Positions 44,179-55,023 of a stretch of DNA of 64,000 bases are shown in pieces. The notes under the pieces were generated by a model. The model did no database searches. It was not told the origin of the DNA and worked only from the letters and a program-made list of their open reading frames with translations. The position numbers were made by a program, and so were the translations under genes. Origin of the DNA: DASQZK01 sp963732905 (lineage in GTDB: Bacteria; Bacteroidota; Bacteroidia; Bacteroidales; GCA-2748055); contig CAVTBM010000008.1 in the NCBI GenBank assembly GCA_963732905.1, positions 434,001-498,000 of the forward strand. The letters are read 5' to 3'. The first letter of the stretch is position 1; the number at the start of each line of letters is the position of its first letter.

Positions 44179-45474
44179 CTAATCCCCCTGGCTGTTGATT
44201 GGTATCTGGCTAAGAAGGCTGATATTTTCAGTACCGCTGTAATCATACTGGTAAAGCCCTCCGGATCCGATCATCATGAGAATGCCGTTATAGGGGATCA
44301 CATCAAAGGCATTCACATCCGGGAACCATGCGATTTTTACCAGGTTTTCCGGATCGGCCGCGTTATAGACTTTGAGTCCGGCCGGGCCGTCACATACAAA
44401 CAGCGTTTTATTGTCCGTCCCGAGGCCATAGGGTTCCTGCATCGGATAGGATTGTTTCCATTTGGGACTGGAAAGGCTGGAAATATCAATCACATCAAGC
44501 TGACTGGTGGCTTCACCGCAAAGATTGCCGGCCCTGAGTGTTACGTATGCAAAATTTCCCTCCACCACCACCGGGTCACAACTCCTGATATGGTTGTAGC
44601 TGGATACATAATCAGGGCTTGAAGGATCGCTCAGGTCGTAAATGATCATACCAGTCTGTGTGCCGAAAAATAATTTGTTCCTGTACTGAAAAATTGTCTC
44701 TACTCCCCACCCTACTGACTGATCCGATATCAATAAAGGGCTGGCGAGATCGTCGATATCGAAGACCTTCAGGTTATACTGATCCACCGTATACAGAAAG
44801 GTATTGCAGATGGTGAACCTGGCCATTGAGCCTCCAATTCCTGCCGACATCGAACCCGACTCACTTCCGGAATAGCTGATTTTACTATTTGGCGCCATAT
44901 CATTCATCAACATGTCGGTTCTGTATAAAAATTGATAATCAGGTTGCTGGGAAATCACTTCCTCCTCCACCCTCCTGGTTTGCCAGCCTACAACGATACC
45001 CTTTGAAGGATCTACATTCTCAAAGGGCAGATCATTTCCTTCAGTCAGCGGCGGCAGTGCATACGGGAAAATACTGTCCACCCTGCCAACTTCACGGATA
45101 TTATGTATATCACTGATATCGAGAGCGACCAGGTCAGTGAAACTGTCGGCGTACAGAATACTGTCCTTGACAGCCATATCCACGTTGCCCGGGATTTCAA
45201 TGAACGATACGAATACAGGATTGGCGGGATCGGTGTTGTCGATGACATGGATTCCTTTCAGCGATTCATTAATAAAAATATAGTGATCTTTGAAATAGAT
45301 CTTGCCCGGTGAGGTAATATTTTCCGATCCGGTAACTTTGACCGCTTTTTTAAATGCCTGGACGTTCATGTAAACCGGTGAATTTACGTAATAATTGTCA
45401 ACGATTTTTTCCTTGCATCCTGTAAAAGCCAGGATCAGGAAAATGGACATGGTCAGGTTTTTCGGAGTTTTCAT
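44179..45474 (-). CDS. LVIVD-repeat beta-propeller lipoprotein
   Basis: 431 residues from ATG 45474. The frame continues back to 45555, but the extra part lacks a signal. Lipobox at MSIFLILAFTGC (Cys20). The body has blades of about 45 residues: GIHVIDNTDPANPVFVS, LVALDISDIHNIREVGR, LKVFDIDDLASPLLIS, MIIYDLSDPSSPDYVSS, LDVIDISSLSSPKWKQS and LKVYNAADPENLVKIAW, each with the LVIVD pattern. Propellers of this kind are usually surface-exposed in Bacteroidota. Binding partner unknown. The next gene (plus strand) starts about 110 bp away, divergently. Confidence 0.9.
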   Translation of the reverse strand: MKTPKNLTMSIFLILAFTGCKEKIVDNYYVNSPVYMNVQAFKKAVKVTGSENITSPGKIYFKDHYIFINESLKGIHVIDNTDPANPVFVSFIEIPGNVDMAVKDSILYADSFTDLVALDISDIHNIREVGRVDSIFPYALPPLTEGNDLPFENVDPSKGIVVGWQTRRVEEEVISQQPDYQFLYRTDMLMNDMAPNSKISYSGSESGSMSAGIGGSMARFTICNTFLYTVDQYNLKVFDIDDLASPLLISDQSVGWGVETIFQYRNKLFFGTQTGMIIYDLSDPSSPDYVSSYNHIRSCDPVVVEGNFAYVTLRAGNLCGEATSQLDVIDISSLSSPKWKQSYPMQEPYGLGTDNKTLFVCDGPAGLKVYNAADPENLVKIAWFPDVNAFDVIPYNGILMMIGSGGLYQYDYSGTENISLLSQIPINSQGD

Positions 45475-45581
45475 CAGTTTAAGGGTTTTGTTTTTCTTTA
45501 GATGTAAAACACGGGCATAAGGATGCGCGGACGGAAATAAATTTTTCCCGCGCAACTTTTTTAACGATATTCACATCAACA

Positions 45582-46343
45582 ATGAAATTCCCTACGATGG
45601 CAAAAATTCTCAAACTAACCGCACCACTCCTGTATCTGTTACTTATCTCATGCACCGTATTTGGTCAGACAGAAGATGTTATCTACCTCTCCGATGGAAG
45701 TATCATACGGGGAAGGATTATTTCTGACAGTGCGGGCACACATGTTCGGATTCTCAATCACGCCGGCGATACATGGTCTTTTGACCGGTCGAATGTTGAT
45801 TCGATACGGCAGGAAAAACCTTTTGAATATAAGGCTATGATATTTAACCAGAGAGGTATGGAGTTCGCTATGAACGGTTCGATGCTGGTCCGTTCCGGAA
45901 GCAATGTCATCGGAAGAACAGTAATCCCCTGTTTCGACCTTTCATACGGCTACCGATTCCGGTCGGTCCTTTCAACCGGTGCCGGGGTTGGTGTCGATTT
46001 TTATCAATGGCTGGAAGTGCCCGTAACTGCTTACGTACGGTTTCGTGCCTCCGGGACGACGATTGCTCCGGTACTCTTCCTCAAAACAGGGTATGCCATA
46101 GCAGCTGAAAAAAGAAACGATGACGGTGCCTATTCCTATACCTCCACGGGCGGTCCCCTTGTTATCGTGGGCGTTGGGGTGGAAAGGATTCTGAGTGAAA
46201 ATGCCTCCTTTATCCTCAGCTTCGCATGGCACTACCAGGAACTGAATTACCATCTCACCCCCAAATACGAATGGGAACTGGAAAGGGAACGGAAGGAGAT
46301 CTATAGCAGGCTGAGTATCTCCCTGGGTTATATTTTCAAATAA
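45582..46343 (+). CDS. Putative outer-membrane protein
   Basis: 253 residues. Signal peptide (about 1-29, cut near VFGQ). The N-terminal mature part (about 30-85) has VIYLSDGSIIRGRIISDSAGTHVRILNHAGDTWSFDRSNVDSIRQ, a pattern typical of small beta domains that precede a barrel. The C-terminal part alternates hydrophobic and polar residues with aromatic ends, as in an outer-membrane beta-barrel (SLGYIFK at the end). Function unknown. Confidence 0.8.
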   Translation: MKFPTMAKILKLTAPLLYLLLISCTVFGQTEDVIYLSDGSIIRGRIISDSAGTHVRILNHAGDTWSFDRSNVDSIRQEKPFEYKAMIFNQRGMEFAMNGSMLVRSGSNVIGRTVIPCFDLSYGYRFRSVLSTGAGVGVDFYQWLEVPVTAYVRFRASGTTIAPVLFLKTGYAIAAEKRNDDGAYSYTSTGGPLVIVGVGVERILSENASFILSFAWHYQELNYHLTPKYEWELERERKEIYSRLSISLGYIFK

Positions 46344-46506
46344 CAGAGTCACCGTTGACCGGCACATGATACCTGTCAGACAGAATATTTTTCTGTAGAA
46401 TGAAAAAGGTTAATTGAATAAACTTCGGCAAACAAACCGGCAATGCTTCCCCAAAAGCATTAACGCACAAAGAGTATGTGCCGGAACGGAGAAATAGAAC
46501 AGGCAT

Positions 46507-47262
46507 CTAGGGGACCAGATCTTCCTCCCACGTTTCTGCGATGCCGCTGATCTTTCCTTCCAGCAGTCCGGCGAAGGTCAGCAATGACTTACGTGCATCA
46601 CCCAGCGGAAAATAGAACGCATCCCAGTTCTCGCTGTCCTCTCCGTCGTGGTTTGGGATGACATACTGAAAATAATGGGCTTCCTGAAGCTCCCTGTAAG
46701 CGCTTGAAGCCCGCCTTTCAATGATTTCCAGATCTTTTTGGGAAAGTTCACCTTTTTGTTTCCTTGTCCTTCTTAAAAGTCTCCGGCGCATGACATCGGT
46801 GACAAGGCCGGAAAGATCAATGCCGGGTTCAACGGATTTCAGAAACAAAATTTCTTCACGGGACAGAGGGGACATAAAAACACTTAGCCTGTTTATCCTT
46901 TTAAGTTCGGAATGGGTTTGCAGTAGCCTTCCAACAAAAGGATTGCCTTCAAAGAACACCTCTCCCCTCTCCAGGTCATCCGAAAGTTGCTGCACATCCA
47001 ATGCCTGCAGGTCACCACGGACATCTAAAACCACAAAATGATCTTTTCCTTTAAGTTTCTCTATCTCATCACGGCTCCGAAAATGATAATCAATACCATC
47101 CGTTTCGCCGGGACGGGCACTGCGGCTGTTGTACAGAATCAGGGTCTGAAGCGGTTTTTTCAATCCTGGATAAAACTGGCCCAGGGCTTTTACAAGCGGG
47201 CTTTTGCCGGCACAGGATGGCCCGGCCAGGATAATAAGTCGATGTTGTCTGGTCTCCTTCAT
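46507..47262 (-). CDS. Guanylate-kinase-like P-loop protein
   Basis: 251 residues. The P-loop GPSCAGKS (about 14-21) and the Arg-rich SRSARPGETDGIDYHF (about 46-61) are hallmarks of guanylate kinases. The body after about residue 110 is less conserved, and a C-terminal extension (about 190-251) is extra. The usual T/S-R-x-P-R-x-G-E segment reads SRSARPGETDG, in register with GMP binding. It may act on another nucleotide. It lies between an outer-membrane gene and the H+-ATPase gene, without close linkage. Confidence 0.85.
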   Translation of the reverse strand: MKETRQHRLIILAGPSCAGKSPLVKALGQFYPGLKKPLQTLILYNSRSARPGETDGIDYHFRSRDEIEKLKGKDHFVVLDVRGDLQALDVQQLSDDLERGEVFFEGNPFVGRLLQTHSELKRINRLSVFMSPLSREEILFLKSVEPGIDLSGLVTDVMRRRLLRRTRKQKGELSQKDLEIIERRASSAYRELQEAHYFQYVIPNHDGEDSENWDAFYFPLGDARKSLLTFAGLLEGKISGIAETWEEDLVP

Positions 47263-47358
47263 TTTTAAACTCTGTATGATATGAACGTATTTTCTGAAAA
47301 CAAGGACATGACAATAACATTCATCATAATGATCTCGCTGGTCAAACCGTTCATCGTC

Positions 47359-49872
47359 TCAGGAGGCCATTTGAGACTTCAATTCATATCCCTTTTTGGT
47401 ATTAACGGGATCAAAGAAACGATAAGCGAGTATTTTTATCCGGTCATTCACGACGAACCAAACCAGTGCATAAACCCAGATGAGCAATGTCCATTTCCAA
47501 CCTATCGGAGCCATAAACACCCCGTAAACAGCAGCCACCGTAGCCAATAATTTTGATCCCACTGCAGACCACAGAAGAACCGGGCTTGGAGCTATTGACC
47601 AGAATGGTCCCCGGGTACGGGTGACAAATATCGTCAGGTGTCCCGCTACTGCGAGTTTGAGGAACATGAAAGTCTGGATAGCCCCCGGACCCAGATGAAA
47701 TACCCGTTCAGCAAGGTAAAAGAGCCCAAACGACGCCACAACTCCGGCAATACCGAGCACCGTGGATATCTGCAGCACGAGAGGCATATTCCATGACTCA
47801 GGCTGATCCTTGTAATGAACTCTGTCATAAGCAATGGCAAGGATAGGGCCGTCGTTAAGCAGGGCCAGGAGGACAATCATCACCGCGGTTACCGGGTAAA
47901 AGTTGAAAATGAGAATGGACAGCGTCATAAAAAAGAGGACACGTATTGTCTCTGCAATCCGGTAGATTGCATAGCTGTTCATCCGCTGGAAAATTTTCCG
48001 GCTCTCTTTAATAGCGTCGATGATTACTGACAGACCGGCGGTCATCAACACCATGGATGCTGCTGCCCGTGCAGCGTCGGTAGCGTCTGAAACGGCAATA
48101 CCGCAGTCTGCTTTCTTCAGGGCCGGGGCATCATTCACCCCGTCACCTGTCATGCCGACAATATGATTACGTCTCTGTAAAACATCTACGATATGGAATT
48201 TATGTTCAGGGAACACCTGGGCGAAACCATCTGCTTTTTCAATAGAATCTGCCAACTGCGCTGTCTCATGATGCTTCGTATCTCCGAAGCTGCTGGCATC
48301 AAGGATATTTGCCCCCAGCCCTAATTTACGAGCGGTTTCCCGGGCGATGGCCATCTGATCGCCCGTAACCATTTTGACATTAACTCCCATTTGTCGGGCG
48401 GTTGCAATAGTCGCTCTGGCATCTTCCCGGGGCGGGTCGAAAAGTGGCAGCACACCAAGAAAAAGCCATTTGCCTTTTCCTTCGGCACGTGCTACGCCCA
48501 ATGAACGAAACCCTCGCGCAGCAAATTCGTTTACGGCCTGGTCAACTGCCGGCTTAACCTGCACGGCATTGTCCGATAATTCCAGGATCACCTGCGGCGC
48601 ACCCTTGGTAACCTTAAATTCTTTTCCGTCAACACCTTTAACGGTGGCTTCAGTTCGTTTATGCACCGGATCAAACGGCATGAAATGAAGTACATGGTAG
48701 TCTTTCAAAGCCTGGTCATCTTTCAGACCGCCTAATACGGCCAGATCGATAGTGTCTTTATTTTCTGCACGTGAGGCCAGTGCGGCGCTGAGGATGACCT
48801 TGTCAGTGCTGACATCCTTAATGCTGAAGGGATCACCCAGGGTAAGCTTGTTCTGTGTCAGGGTGCCTGTCTTATCAGAGCACAGTATATCCACGCCTGC
48901 CAGTTCCTCAATAGCTGCCAACCGTGTCACAATTGCCTCTTTTTTGGCCAGCAGTCGTGCTCCAACTGCCATAGTCACCGAGAGTACCGTTGGCATCGCC
49001 ACGGGAATGGCAGCCACAGTCAGCACCAGAGCGAACTGTAAAGTGGTCAGCATCTGGTCGCCACGGAAAAGAGCGACGGTAATAATTATCACCACCAGCG
49101 TTATAGCAAGGATGATCAGGTAATTGCCTATATTCAATACTGCGCGCTGAAAGTGGCTGATAGTTTGAGCCTCCTGCACCAGTTCCGTTGTTTTGCCAAA
49201 GTAGGTGTTTGTACCTGTAGCATAGACCAGTGCATCGATTTCTCCCTGGCGAATGATCGAACCGGAGAACACTGCCTCACCAGGTTTTCGTGTGATGGGC
49301 AACGATTCGCCGGTCAATGCAGACTGATCCACTTCAACCGAATCACCCTCCAGTAAGCGTGCATCTGCCGGCACAATGTCGCCCAGTCGTAAGCGAATAA
49401 TGTCGCCCGGCACCAATTCCCGGGATGCTGGGTTTATCCAACTACCATCACGTTTCACCCGGGCCTTTATAGCCAGTCTGGCTTTCAGCGCAGCGATGGC
49501 ATCTCCGGCCTGGTGTTCTTCCCAGAATCCGACCACGGCGTTGGCAAAAAGTAATATGAGGATGATAAAAAAATCCGGCCAGTGCCTGGCTACAGCAGAA
49601 AGAATTACAGCTGCTTCAATCATCCAGGGTATAGGACCCCAAAAATAGGTGAGAAATTTCAGAAAAGGATTGACATTCTTTTCTGCAATCTCGTTGGGCC
49701 CGTATTGGGAAAGCCTTTTTTTCGCTTCAGCCTGGGTGAGGCCGTCAACAGATGTACTCAATTTTTTCAACAATTCCTCCATGGGAATAGATTTCAAATC
49801 CTCTTTTCCATCGGATTTTAACTCCTGCTTCAATTTAGGAGCCTTAGCCTCCTTTTTTCCATTGGATTTCAT
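47359..49872 (-). CDS. Plasma-membrane-type H+-transporting P-type ATPase (P3A)
   Basis: 837 residues. P-type motifs in order: TGESLPITRKPG (about 189-200), the phosphorylation site CSDKTGTLTQNKL (about 329-341), KGAPQVILEL and VTGDQMAIARETARKLG (about 486-502), and MTGDGVNDAPALKKADCGIAVSDATDAARAAASMVL (about 552-587). There are ten membrane helices. Length and motifs fit the archaeal/plant/fungal P3A H+-ATPases without a long C-terminal inhibitory tail. The cation is probably H+; Na+ cannot be excluded. A small N-terminal acidic/lysine-rich stretch is present. The gene has a Shine-Dalgarno-like ggaga on the minus strand. Confidence 0.93.
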   Translation of the reverse strand: MKSNGKKEAKAPKLKQELKSDGKEDLKSIPMEELLKKLSTSVDGLTQAEAKKRLSQYGPNEIAEKNVNPFLKFLTYFWGPIPWMIEAAVILSAVARHWPDFFIILILLFANAVVGFWEEHQAGDAIAALKARLAIKARVKRDGSWINPASRELVPGDIIRLRLGDIVPADARLLEGDSVEVDQSALTGESLPITRKPGEAVFSGSIIRQGEIDALVYATGTNTYFGKTTELVQEAQTISHFQRAVLNIGNYLIILAITLVVIIITVALFRGDQMLTTLQFALVLTVAAIPVAMPTVLSVTMAVGARLLAKKEAIVTRLAAIEELAGVDILCSDKTGTLTQNKLTLGDPFSIKDVSTDKVILSAALASRAENKDTIDLAVLGGLKDDQALKDYHVLHFMPFDPVHKRTEATVKGVDGKEFKVTKGAPQVILELSDNAVQVKPAVDQAVNEFAARGFRSLGVARAEGKGKWLFLGVLPLFDPPREDARATIATARQMGVNVKMVTGDQMAIARETARKLGLGANILDASSFGDTKHHETAQLADSIEKADGFAQVFPEHKFHIVDVLQRRNHIVGMTGDGVNDAPALKKADCGIAVSDATDAARAAASMVLMTAGLSVIIDAIKESRKIFQRMNSYAIYRIAETIRVLFFMTLSILIFNFYPVTAVMIVLLALLNDGPILAIAYDRVHYKDQPESWNMPLVLQISTVLGIAGVVASFGLFYLAERVFHLGPGAIQTFMFLKLAVAGHLTIFVTRTRGPFWSIAPSPVLLWSAVGSKLLATVAAVYGVFMAPIGWKWTLLIWVYALVWFVVNDRIKILAYRFFDPVNTKKGYELKSQMAS

Positions 49873-50106
49873 AACTGGATTTCTCCTTTCAATTTTTTTT
49901 CAGCAATATTTATTTCATTCAACAATTTTGCTTCACATAATTTTTCGTTTCGCAAACACAATCCAACCATACTGGGATTGTATTATACTGAAAACCGGTT
50001 CTTATCGTTGGCCGTGGTCTCTAAATACAATGTTATGACCTGAGCGAATTTATCTTTTCTAATTACTTTCTTTTGTTTTGAATTCGCATTTTCCATCTTA
50101 GTGAGA

Positions 50107-52653
50107 CTAATGTTGCCATAGAATCCTTGAAGACTCAAGTGGAACTGAAACACCTGAGAAGTAAGGTATCACTCTCGGGGTATAATCATTTGCAGGACGT
50201 ACATTAGTTAATGAAGCGTTATAATAATAGCCTTTGGATGTGCCTTCTGTTTTTTTACCCCGTTTCATCTTCTCAACGAAAGGTGCACTTCCATTTACCC
50301 CATCGGCAAATAGCTCAACCTGCACTGTATCCGGATCAAGATCATTGAAATATACCTCCACTTCGAATTTATATTTCTGGCTGAGGGTTTCAACCTTCAA
50401 TTCACCAAAACGCATTGAATTCCAATTCTGCTCCAGCTTATGCAGCCACCCGGTTAATTGCTTTCCCTTTGCGGCCTTCCCGGCAGCACGCTCAAGATAA
50501 GCCGATGCCGCGGGCAGGTAATGTTGTTCAGTGTACTCCCTAACCGATCTGTCAGCCGAGAATCGCGGTGTCAGCTGTGCCATGCTTTCCCTCATTCGTG
50601 ATATCCAGGCTGTGGGAATACCCTTTTCATTGCGGTCGTAAAATTCAGGCACCACCTTTTGTTCGAGTAAGGTATAAAGTTGTTCAGCTTCCCTGGCATC
50701 CCAGGCGGGATCATCACCGTGTTCATTTCCGTCCCCTAACGCCCAGCCCAATTCTGGTGTGTATGCTTCAGCCCACCAGCCATCCAGTTCAGAAAGATTA
50801 ATTCCGCCATTGACAAGTACTTTCATACCACTAGTTCCGCTGGCTTCCCAGGGCCGTCGTGGTGTATTGATCCAAACATCTACTCCCTGCACCAGGTTTT
50901 CCGATATGCGCATATCATAATCGCTCAGAAAAATCACATGAGGATGGAGACCATTCTGCCGTATAAATTGAATCCAATCTTTAATTAATTCCTGGCCTTC
51001 CTGATCGGCAGGATGAGCTTTGCCTGAAAGAATCAGCTGAACCGGATACCTGGAATTTGTTAACAACCGTAACAAACGCTCCGGATCATGGAGCAGTAGA
51101 TTGGGCCTTTTGTAGGTGGCAAAACGTCTTGCAAAGCCCAATGTTAAAATGTTGGGGTCAAACAAATGTTTTGCCTGTTCAATCGATTCTGCTGAATGAC
51201 CTGAACCATGTAATTGTTTCGAAAAATATTCCCGTGCAAATTCAATGAGCGATTTGTTTGCTTTGGTTCGCATTTCCCAGAGCTTTTCATCCGAAACATG
51301 ACGGAAATCCTGTTCAAGGGTTTCTTGCATTCCCAACCAGAGGTTTTTGCCGCAAAATTCTGTCCATACCTCGTCAGCATTCATAGAGGTCCATGTCGGC
51401 ATATGCACTCCATTGGTTATATGACCGACGGGCACTTCGTCTGTCGGCCATTCAGGGAATATTGGTTGGAAGATGTGACGGCTGACTTTTCCGTGAAGAC
51501 GGCTAACCCCGTTTACTGCCCCGCTTCCCCTGATAGCCAGGTATGCCATATTGAATGCTTCCGATTCGTTCAATGGATTCTGCCGGCCCAACCCAAACAA
51601 TTGCTGGCGTGGAATACCAAGTTTAAGTTCAGCATATTCACCGAGGTATTGTCCCATCAGAGAGGGTGAAAAACAGTCAAACCCGGCAGCTACTGCTGTA
51701 TGAGTAGTAAAGAGATTGCCGGCCCTTGTAACTGACATGGCGACATCAAAAGGCTGACCTGTATCCCTCATAAAATCATAAGCACGTTCCAATATTGCGA
51801 ATGCGGCATGTCCCTCGTTGAGATGACATACCTCGGGGTGAATACCCAGAGTATTTAGCAGGCGCCATCCTCCAATTCCCAGCACTATTTCCTGTTTTAT
51901 ACGAAGCTCAGGCCCCCCGCCATACAATTCACTTGTTATACCACGGTGAGCAGGAAAGTTTGCTGCATCGTTGCTATCCAACAGATAAAGTTTAATCCTG
52001 CCTACCTGAACCTGCCAAACACGCAACCAGACAGAGTATCCAGGCAGACTAATCTCCAGTCGTAACCATTCTCCATTCGCCTGACGCAGAGGTGTGATCG
52101 GCAATTGCCCGGGGTCATTATAGGGAAATAGTGCCTGTTGCTCTCCATTGTTGTCTATTTCCTGGCGGAAGTAACCCTGTTGATAAAGTAAACCTATCCC
52201 GACAATGGGCACCCCCAGGTCGCTGGCAGCCTTGAGTTGATCACCAGCCACATTACCAAGTCCTCCTGAATAAATCGGGAGAGCCTCACTTAACATGAAT
52301 TCCATGCTAAAATAAGCAACACAGGTAAGCTCACTCTTCGGATGATTTTGTTGAAACCACGCCGGAACAGTATTTGCATGCTCCTTGGATTGAATAAGTT
52401 CATCTACTTTTTTACGAAGGACAGAGTCAGCCATCACACTCTGATACTGGTTTTTTGAAACTGTCTGAAGTACAACCCATGGATTATGAGTGAGCTCCCA
52501 TAAGGCAGGATCAAGTTTTTGCCAAACCTCATCGGCTTCATGATTCCAGGACCATCGCATGTCGAGAGCAAGCTCAACAAGGAGATCCAACCCTTCAGAA
52601 TCAGTTGGTAAAAAATTGTAAACGGGCTTTTTTAAGATGGATTTTTCTTTCAT
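50107..52653 (-). CDS. glgP: Alpha-glucan (glycogen) phosphorylase
   Basis: 848 residues, the length of the short bacterial GT35 phosphorylases with an N-terminal DUF3417 segment. Motifs: YSGGLGNVAGDQLKAASDLGVPIVGIGLLY (about 129-158), HLNEGHAAFAILERAY (about 278-293), and the PLP-lysine region EASGTSGMKVLVNGG (about 604-618), followed by LSELDGWWAEAY. The enzyme removes glucose from alpha-1,4-glucan ends as glucose-1-phosphate. The pgm gene lies 31 bp upstream on the same strand, so glycogen or maltodextrin breakdown is organised in one unit. Confidence 0.96.
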   Translation of the reverse strand: MKEKSILKKPVYNFLPTDSEGLDLLVELALDMRWSWNHEADEVWQKLDPALWELTHNPWVVLQTVSKNQYQSVMADSVLRKKVDELIQSKEHANTVPAWFQQNHPKSELTCVAYFSMEFMLSEALPIYSGGLGNVAGDQLKAASDLGVPIVGIGLLYQQGYFRQEIDNNGEQQALFPYNDPGQLPITPLRQANGEWLRLEISLPGYSVWLRVWQVQVGRIKLYLLDSNDAANFPAHRGITSELYGGGPELRIKQEIVLGIGGWRLLNTLGIHPEVCHLNEGHAAFAILERAYDFMRDTGQPFDVAMSVTRAGNLFTTHTAVAAGFDCFSPSLMGQYLGEYAELKLGIPRQQLFGLGRQNPLNESEAFNMAYLAIRGSGAVNGVSRLHGKVSRHIFQPIFPEWPTDEVPVGHITNGVHMPTWTSMNADEVWTEFCGKNLWLGMQETLEQDFRHVSDEKLWEMRTKANKSLIEFAREYFSKQLHGSGHSAESIEQAKHLFDPNILTLGFARRFATYKRPNLLLHDPERLLRLLTNSRYPVQLILSGKAHPADQEGQELIKDWIQFIRQNGLHPHVIFLSDYDMRISENLVQGVDVWINTPRRPWEASGTSGMKVLVNGGINLSELDGWWAEAYTPELGWALGDGNEHGDDPAWDAREAEQLYTLLEQKVVPEFYDRNEKGIPTAWISRMRESMAQLTPRFSADRSVREYTEQHYLPAASAYLERAAGKAAKGKQLTGWLHKLEQNWNSMRFGELKVETLSQKYKFEVEVYFNDLDPDTVQVELFADGVNGSAPFVEKMKRGKKTEGTSKGYYYNASLTNVRPANDYTPRVIPYFSGVSVPLESSRILWQH

Positions 52654-52684
52654 GGTTTTAGATACATTTCTTCGTTGTAATTTT

Positions 52685-54325
52685 CTATTTCAGAGCATTC
52701 AATACAATTGTCTGTGCTGCTTCAATTATTTTTTTAAGATGATCCGGCCCTTTAAAACTCTCCGCATATATTTTGTAAATATTTTCTGTCCCTGAAGGAC
52801 GGGCAGCAAACCATCCGTTCTCCCCTTCAACTTTCAAACCACCGATGGGAGCGCTGTTGCCCGGCGCATGAGTGAGGATATGCATGACTTTCTCGCCAGC
52901 TAACTCCGTTATTTTGACCTGATCGGCCGATAGTTTAGCCAATAGTTCTTTTTGAAGGGGTGTGGCAGATGCTTCAACACGATCATAGGCGGGTTCTCCA
53001 TACCTGTCGGTGAGCTGGTGATAAATTTCGCCGGGATCACGCTGCATTGTCGATGTAATTTCGGCCGCAAGCAAAGCCAGAATAATTCCATCTTTATCTG
53101 TAGTCCATACAGTACCGTCAGAACGCAGGAAAGTGGCCCCGGCACTCTCTTCGCCTCCAAAACCAAGCGATCCGTTAAATAATCCGCTGGCAAACCATTT
53201 AAATCCGACCGGAACTTCATACAGTTTGCGACCAAGACCGGAAACGACGCGATCTATCATCTGACTGCTCACCAACGTTTTGCCTATGGCCGTCTGACTG
53301 TTCCATTTGGGCCGGTGCCGGAATAAGTAATCGATGGCAACAGACAAATAATGATTAGGCGGCAGTAAGCCATTACTTTTTGTGACAATCCCGTGTCGAT
53401 CGTGGTCCGGATCGCAAGCGAAAGAAATGTCAAAACGATCTTTCAGCTTAATCAGCCCCTGCATGGCATAAGGAGAAGACGGATCCATACGGATTTGCCC
53501 ATCCCAGTCCAACGTCATAAAGCGAAAGGTCGGATCCACCGTTTTATTAACTACTGTAAGATTCAGCTTATAGTGCTCGCCAATACGCCCCCAGTAATGA
53601 ACACCTGCCCCGCCCAAGGGATCAACACCAATTTTAATCTTGGCATTACGAATGACCTTCATATCAATAACACTGGAAAGATCAGATATGTAAGTATTTA
53701 AATAATCATGTTGATGCGTGGTCGATGCTTTGAGCGCTTTTTCATAAGGAATCCTTTTGACGCCTTGCAGATTATTTTCAAGTATTTCATTTGACTTTGC
53801 CTCAATCCAGTTTGTAACACTGGATTCCGCAGCCCCCCCGTTGGGAGGATTATATTTAAAACCTCCGTCAGCAGGAGGATTGTGAGAAGGCGTAATGACA
53901 ATTCCATCAGCTAATCCGGTTTTGCGACCCCTATTATAGGTCAGAATAGCATGAGATATGACAGGAGTTGGCGTATATTCCTCTTTTCCTGCAATCATCA
54001 CTTCTATACCGTTGCCCGCCAATACTTCCAAGGCGGTAACAAATGCAGGTACGGAAAGAGCATGTGTGTCCATGCCAAGAAACAAGGGACCATCTGTCAT
54101 CTGCTGCGTCCTGTATAAACAAATAGCCTGGGTTATTGCCAGAATATGCTTTTCGTTAAATGACTTCCTTATTGATGAACCACGATGCCCGGATGTACCG
54201 AAGGAGACCCTCTGCTCTTTCATTGATAAATCGGGTTCATCACTATAATAAGCCGTGATTAACCTGGGTACATTTATGAGTTTTGTCTGATCCGCTATTC
54301 TGCCGGAATACTTATTTATTTCCAT
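52685..54325 (-). CDS. pgm: Phosphoglucomutase (alpha-D-glucose phosphate-specific)
   Basis: 546 residues. Motifs in order: VSFGTSGHRG (about 40-49), ITPSHNPPADGGFKYNPPNGG with the phospho-Ser (about 144-164), the metal loop DPDHDRHG (about 306-313), the sugar loop FGGEESAGATF and the phosphate-binding RPSGTENIYKIYAES. It interconverts glucose-1-phosphate and glucose-6-phosphate, the step after glgP. The pair is probably transcribed from a promoter upstream of 54325. Confidence 0.96.
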   Translation of the reverse strand: MEINKYSGRIADQTKLINVPRLITAYYSDEPDLSMKEQRVSFGTSGHRGSSIRKSFNEKHILAITQAICLYRTQQMTDGPLFLGMDTHALSVPAFVTALEVLAGNGIEVMIAGKEEYTPTPVISHAILTYNRGRKTGLADGIVITPSHNPPADGGFKYNPPNGGAAESSVTNWIEAKSNEILENNLQGVKRIPYEKALKASTTHQHDYLNTYISDLSSVIDMKVIRNAKIKIGVDPLGGAGVHYWGRIGEHYKLNLTVVNKTVDPTFRFMTLDWDGQIRMDPSSPYAMQGLIKLKDRFDISFACDPDHDRHGIVTKSNGLLPPNHYLSVAIDYLFRHRPKWNSQTAIGKTLVSSQMIDRVVSGLGRKLYEVPVGFKWFASGLFNGSLGFGGEESAGATFLRSDGTVWTTDKDGIILALLAAEITSTMQRDPGEIYHQLTDRYGEPAYDRVEASATPLQKELLAKLSADQVKITELAGEKVMHILTHAPGNSAPIGGLKVEGENGWFAARPSGTENIYKIYAESFKGPDHLKKIIEAAQTIVLNALK

Positions 54326-55023
54326 AATATGTAAGATGAATCGTTTATTTTATCGATTCCTGTTTCTGGCCAGGACAATACTGCACACTCTTTGAAAGGC
54401 TCATTAAATTCGTATTTTCCAGCTGGTAATCATATCATCAATTCAAAGTTCATGTTTCCTCCGGGCCTAATTTTCTAACCACTCCCCGTAGGATGGCCTT
54501 TTGCGTTTATCTTCAAACCTTTTGCGAGGTTGCTTTACAATTAAATTCTAAAAAAGCCTTAGGATGCTTTCCTGAATAATAAAAGTCTTCCATACCGTTT
54601 TTTGTTTGATTTTACTGACAGAACTTTAAAATCACTTCGAAATATTAAAGGCCATTAAAACCGTTGTCAGTTTCAATTTGCAGACTGTACAATTAATTCA
54701 TTCAAAATGTTTATTCCTTGCCAACAAAAAATTCTTCTATTTTGACACTGGAACCTTCTCCCTACATAATTGCTGATGAATTCCGGATGAACATATCCGG
54801 GTTCTATTATGATATCTTGTTGAACCATAGCCTGGAACAACCAGGTTGCACTGATCGAATCCCATCCTTTCCATGGTTGCCAGTAACAACCGGATCTGTT
54901 TCCTGATACCATGCTACATTTCAAGGCATTCATTACCATTACATAATCACTTTATCTGTAATTAATTCTTTATCTTTGAGAAATGGGTATGATCTCTTAT
55001 CCTTTATTTCAAAACACGATAAT
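54326..55023. other. Divergent intergenic region with a candidate promoter
   Basis: About 700 bp. A minus-strand frame at 54673-54939 and a plus-strand frame at 54718-54906 are open, but neither shows family features; they overlap each other antiparallel. A -7-like TATCTTTG lies at 54971-54978 with TTTA at 54951, pointing toward the acyltransferase gene. The pgm promoter should lie in the left part, but it was not recognised. Confidence 0.5.

Noticed and set aside
54673..54939. Minus-strand frame of 88 codons upstream of the acyltransferase gene
   Set aside because: No recognisable motif; another frame is open antiparallel to it and no start signal was found.
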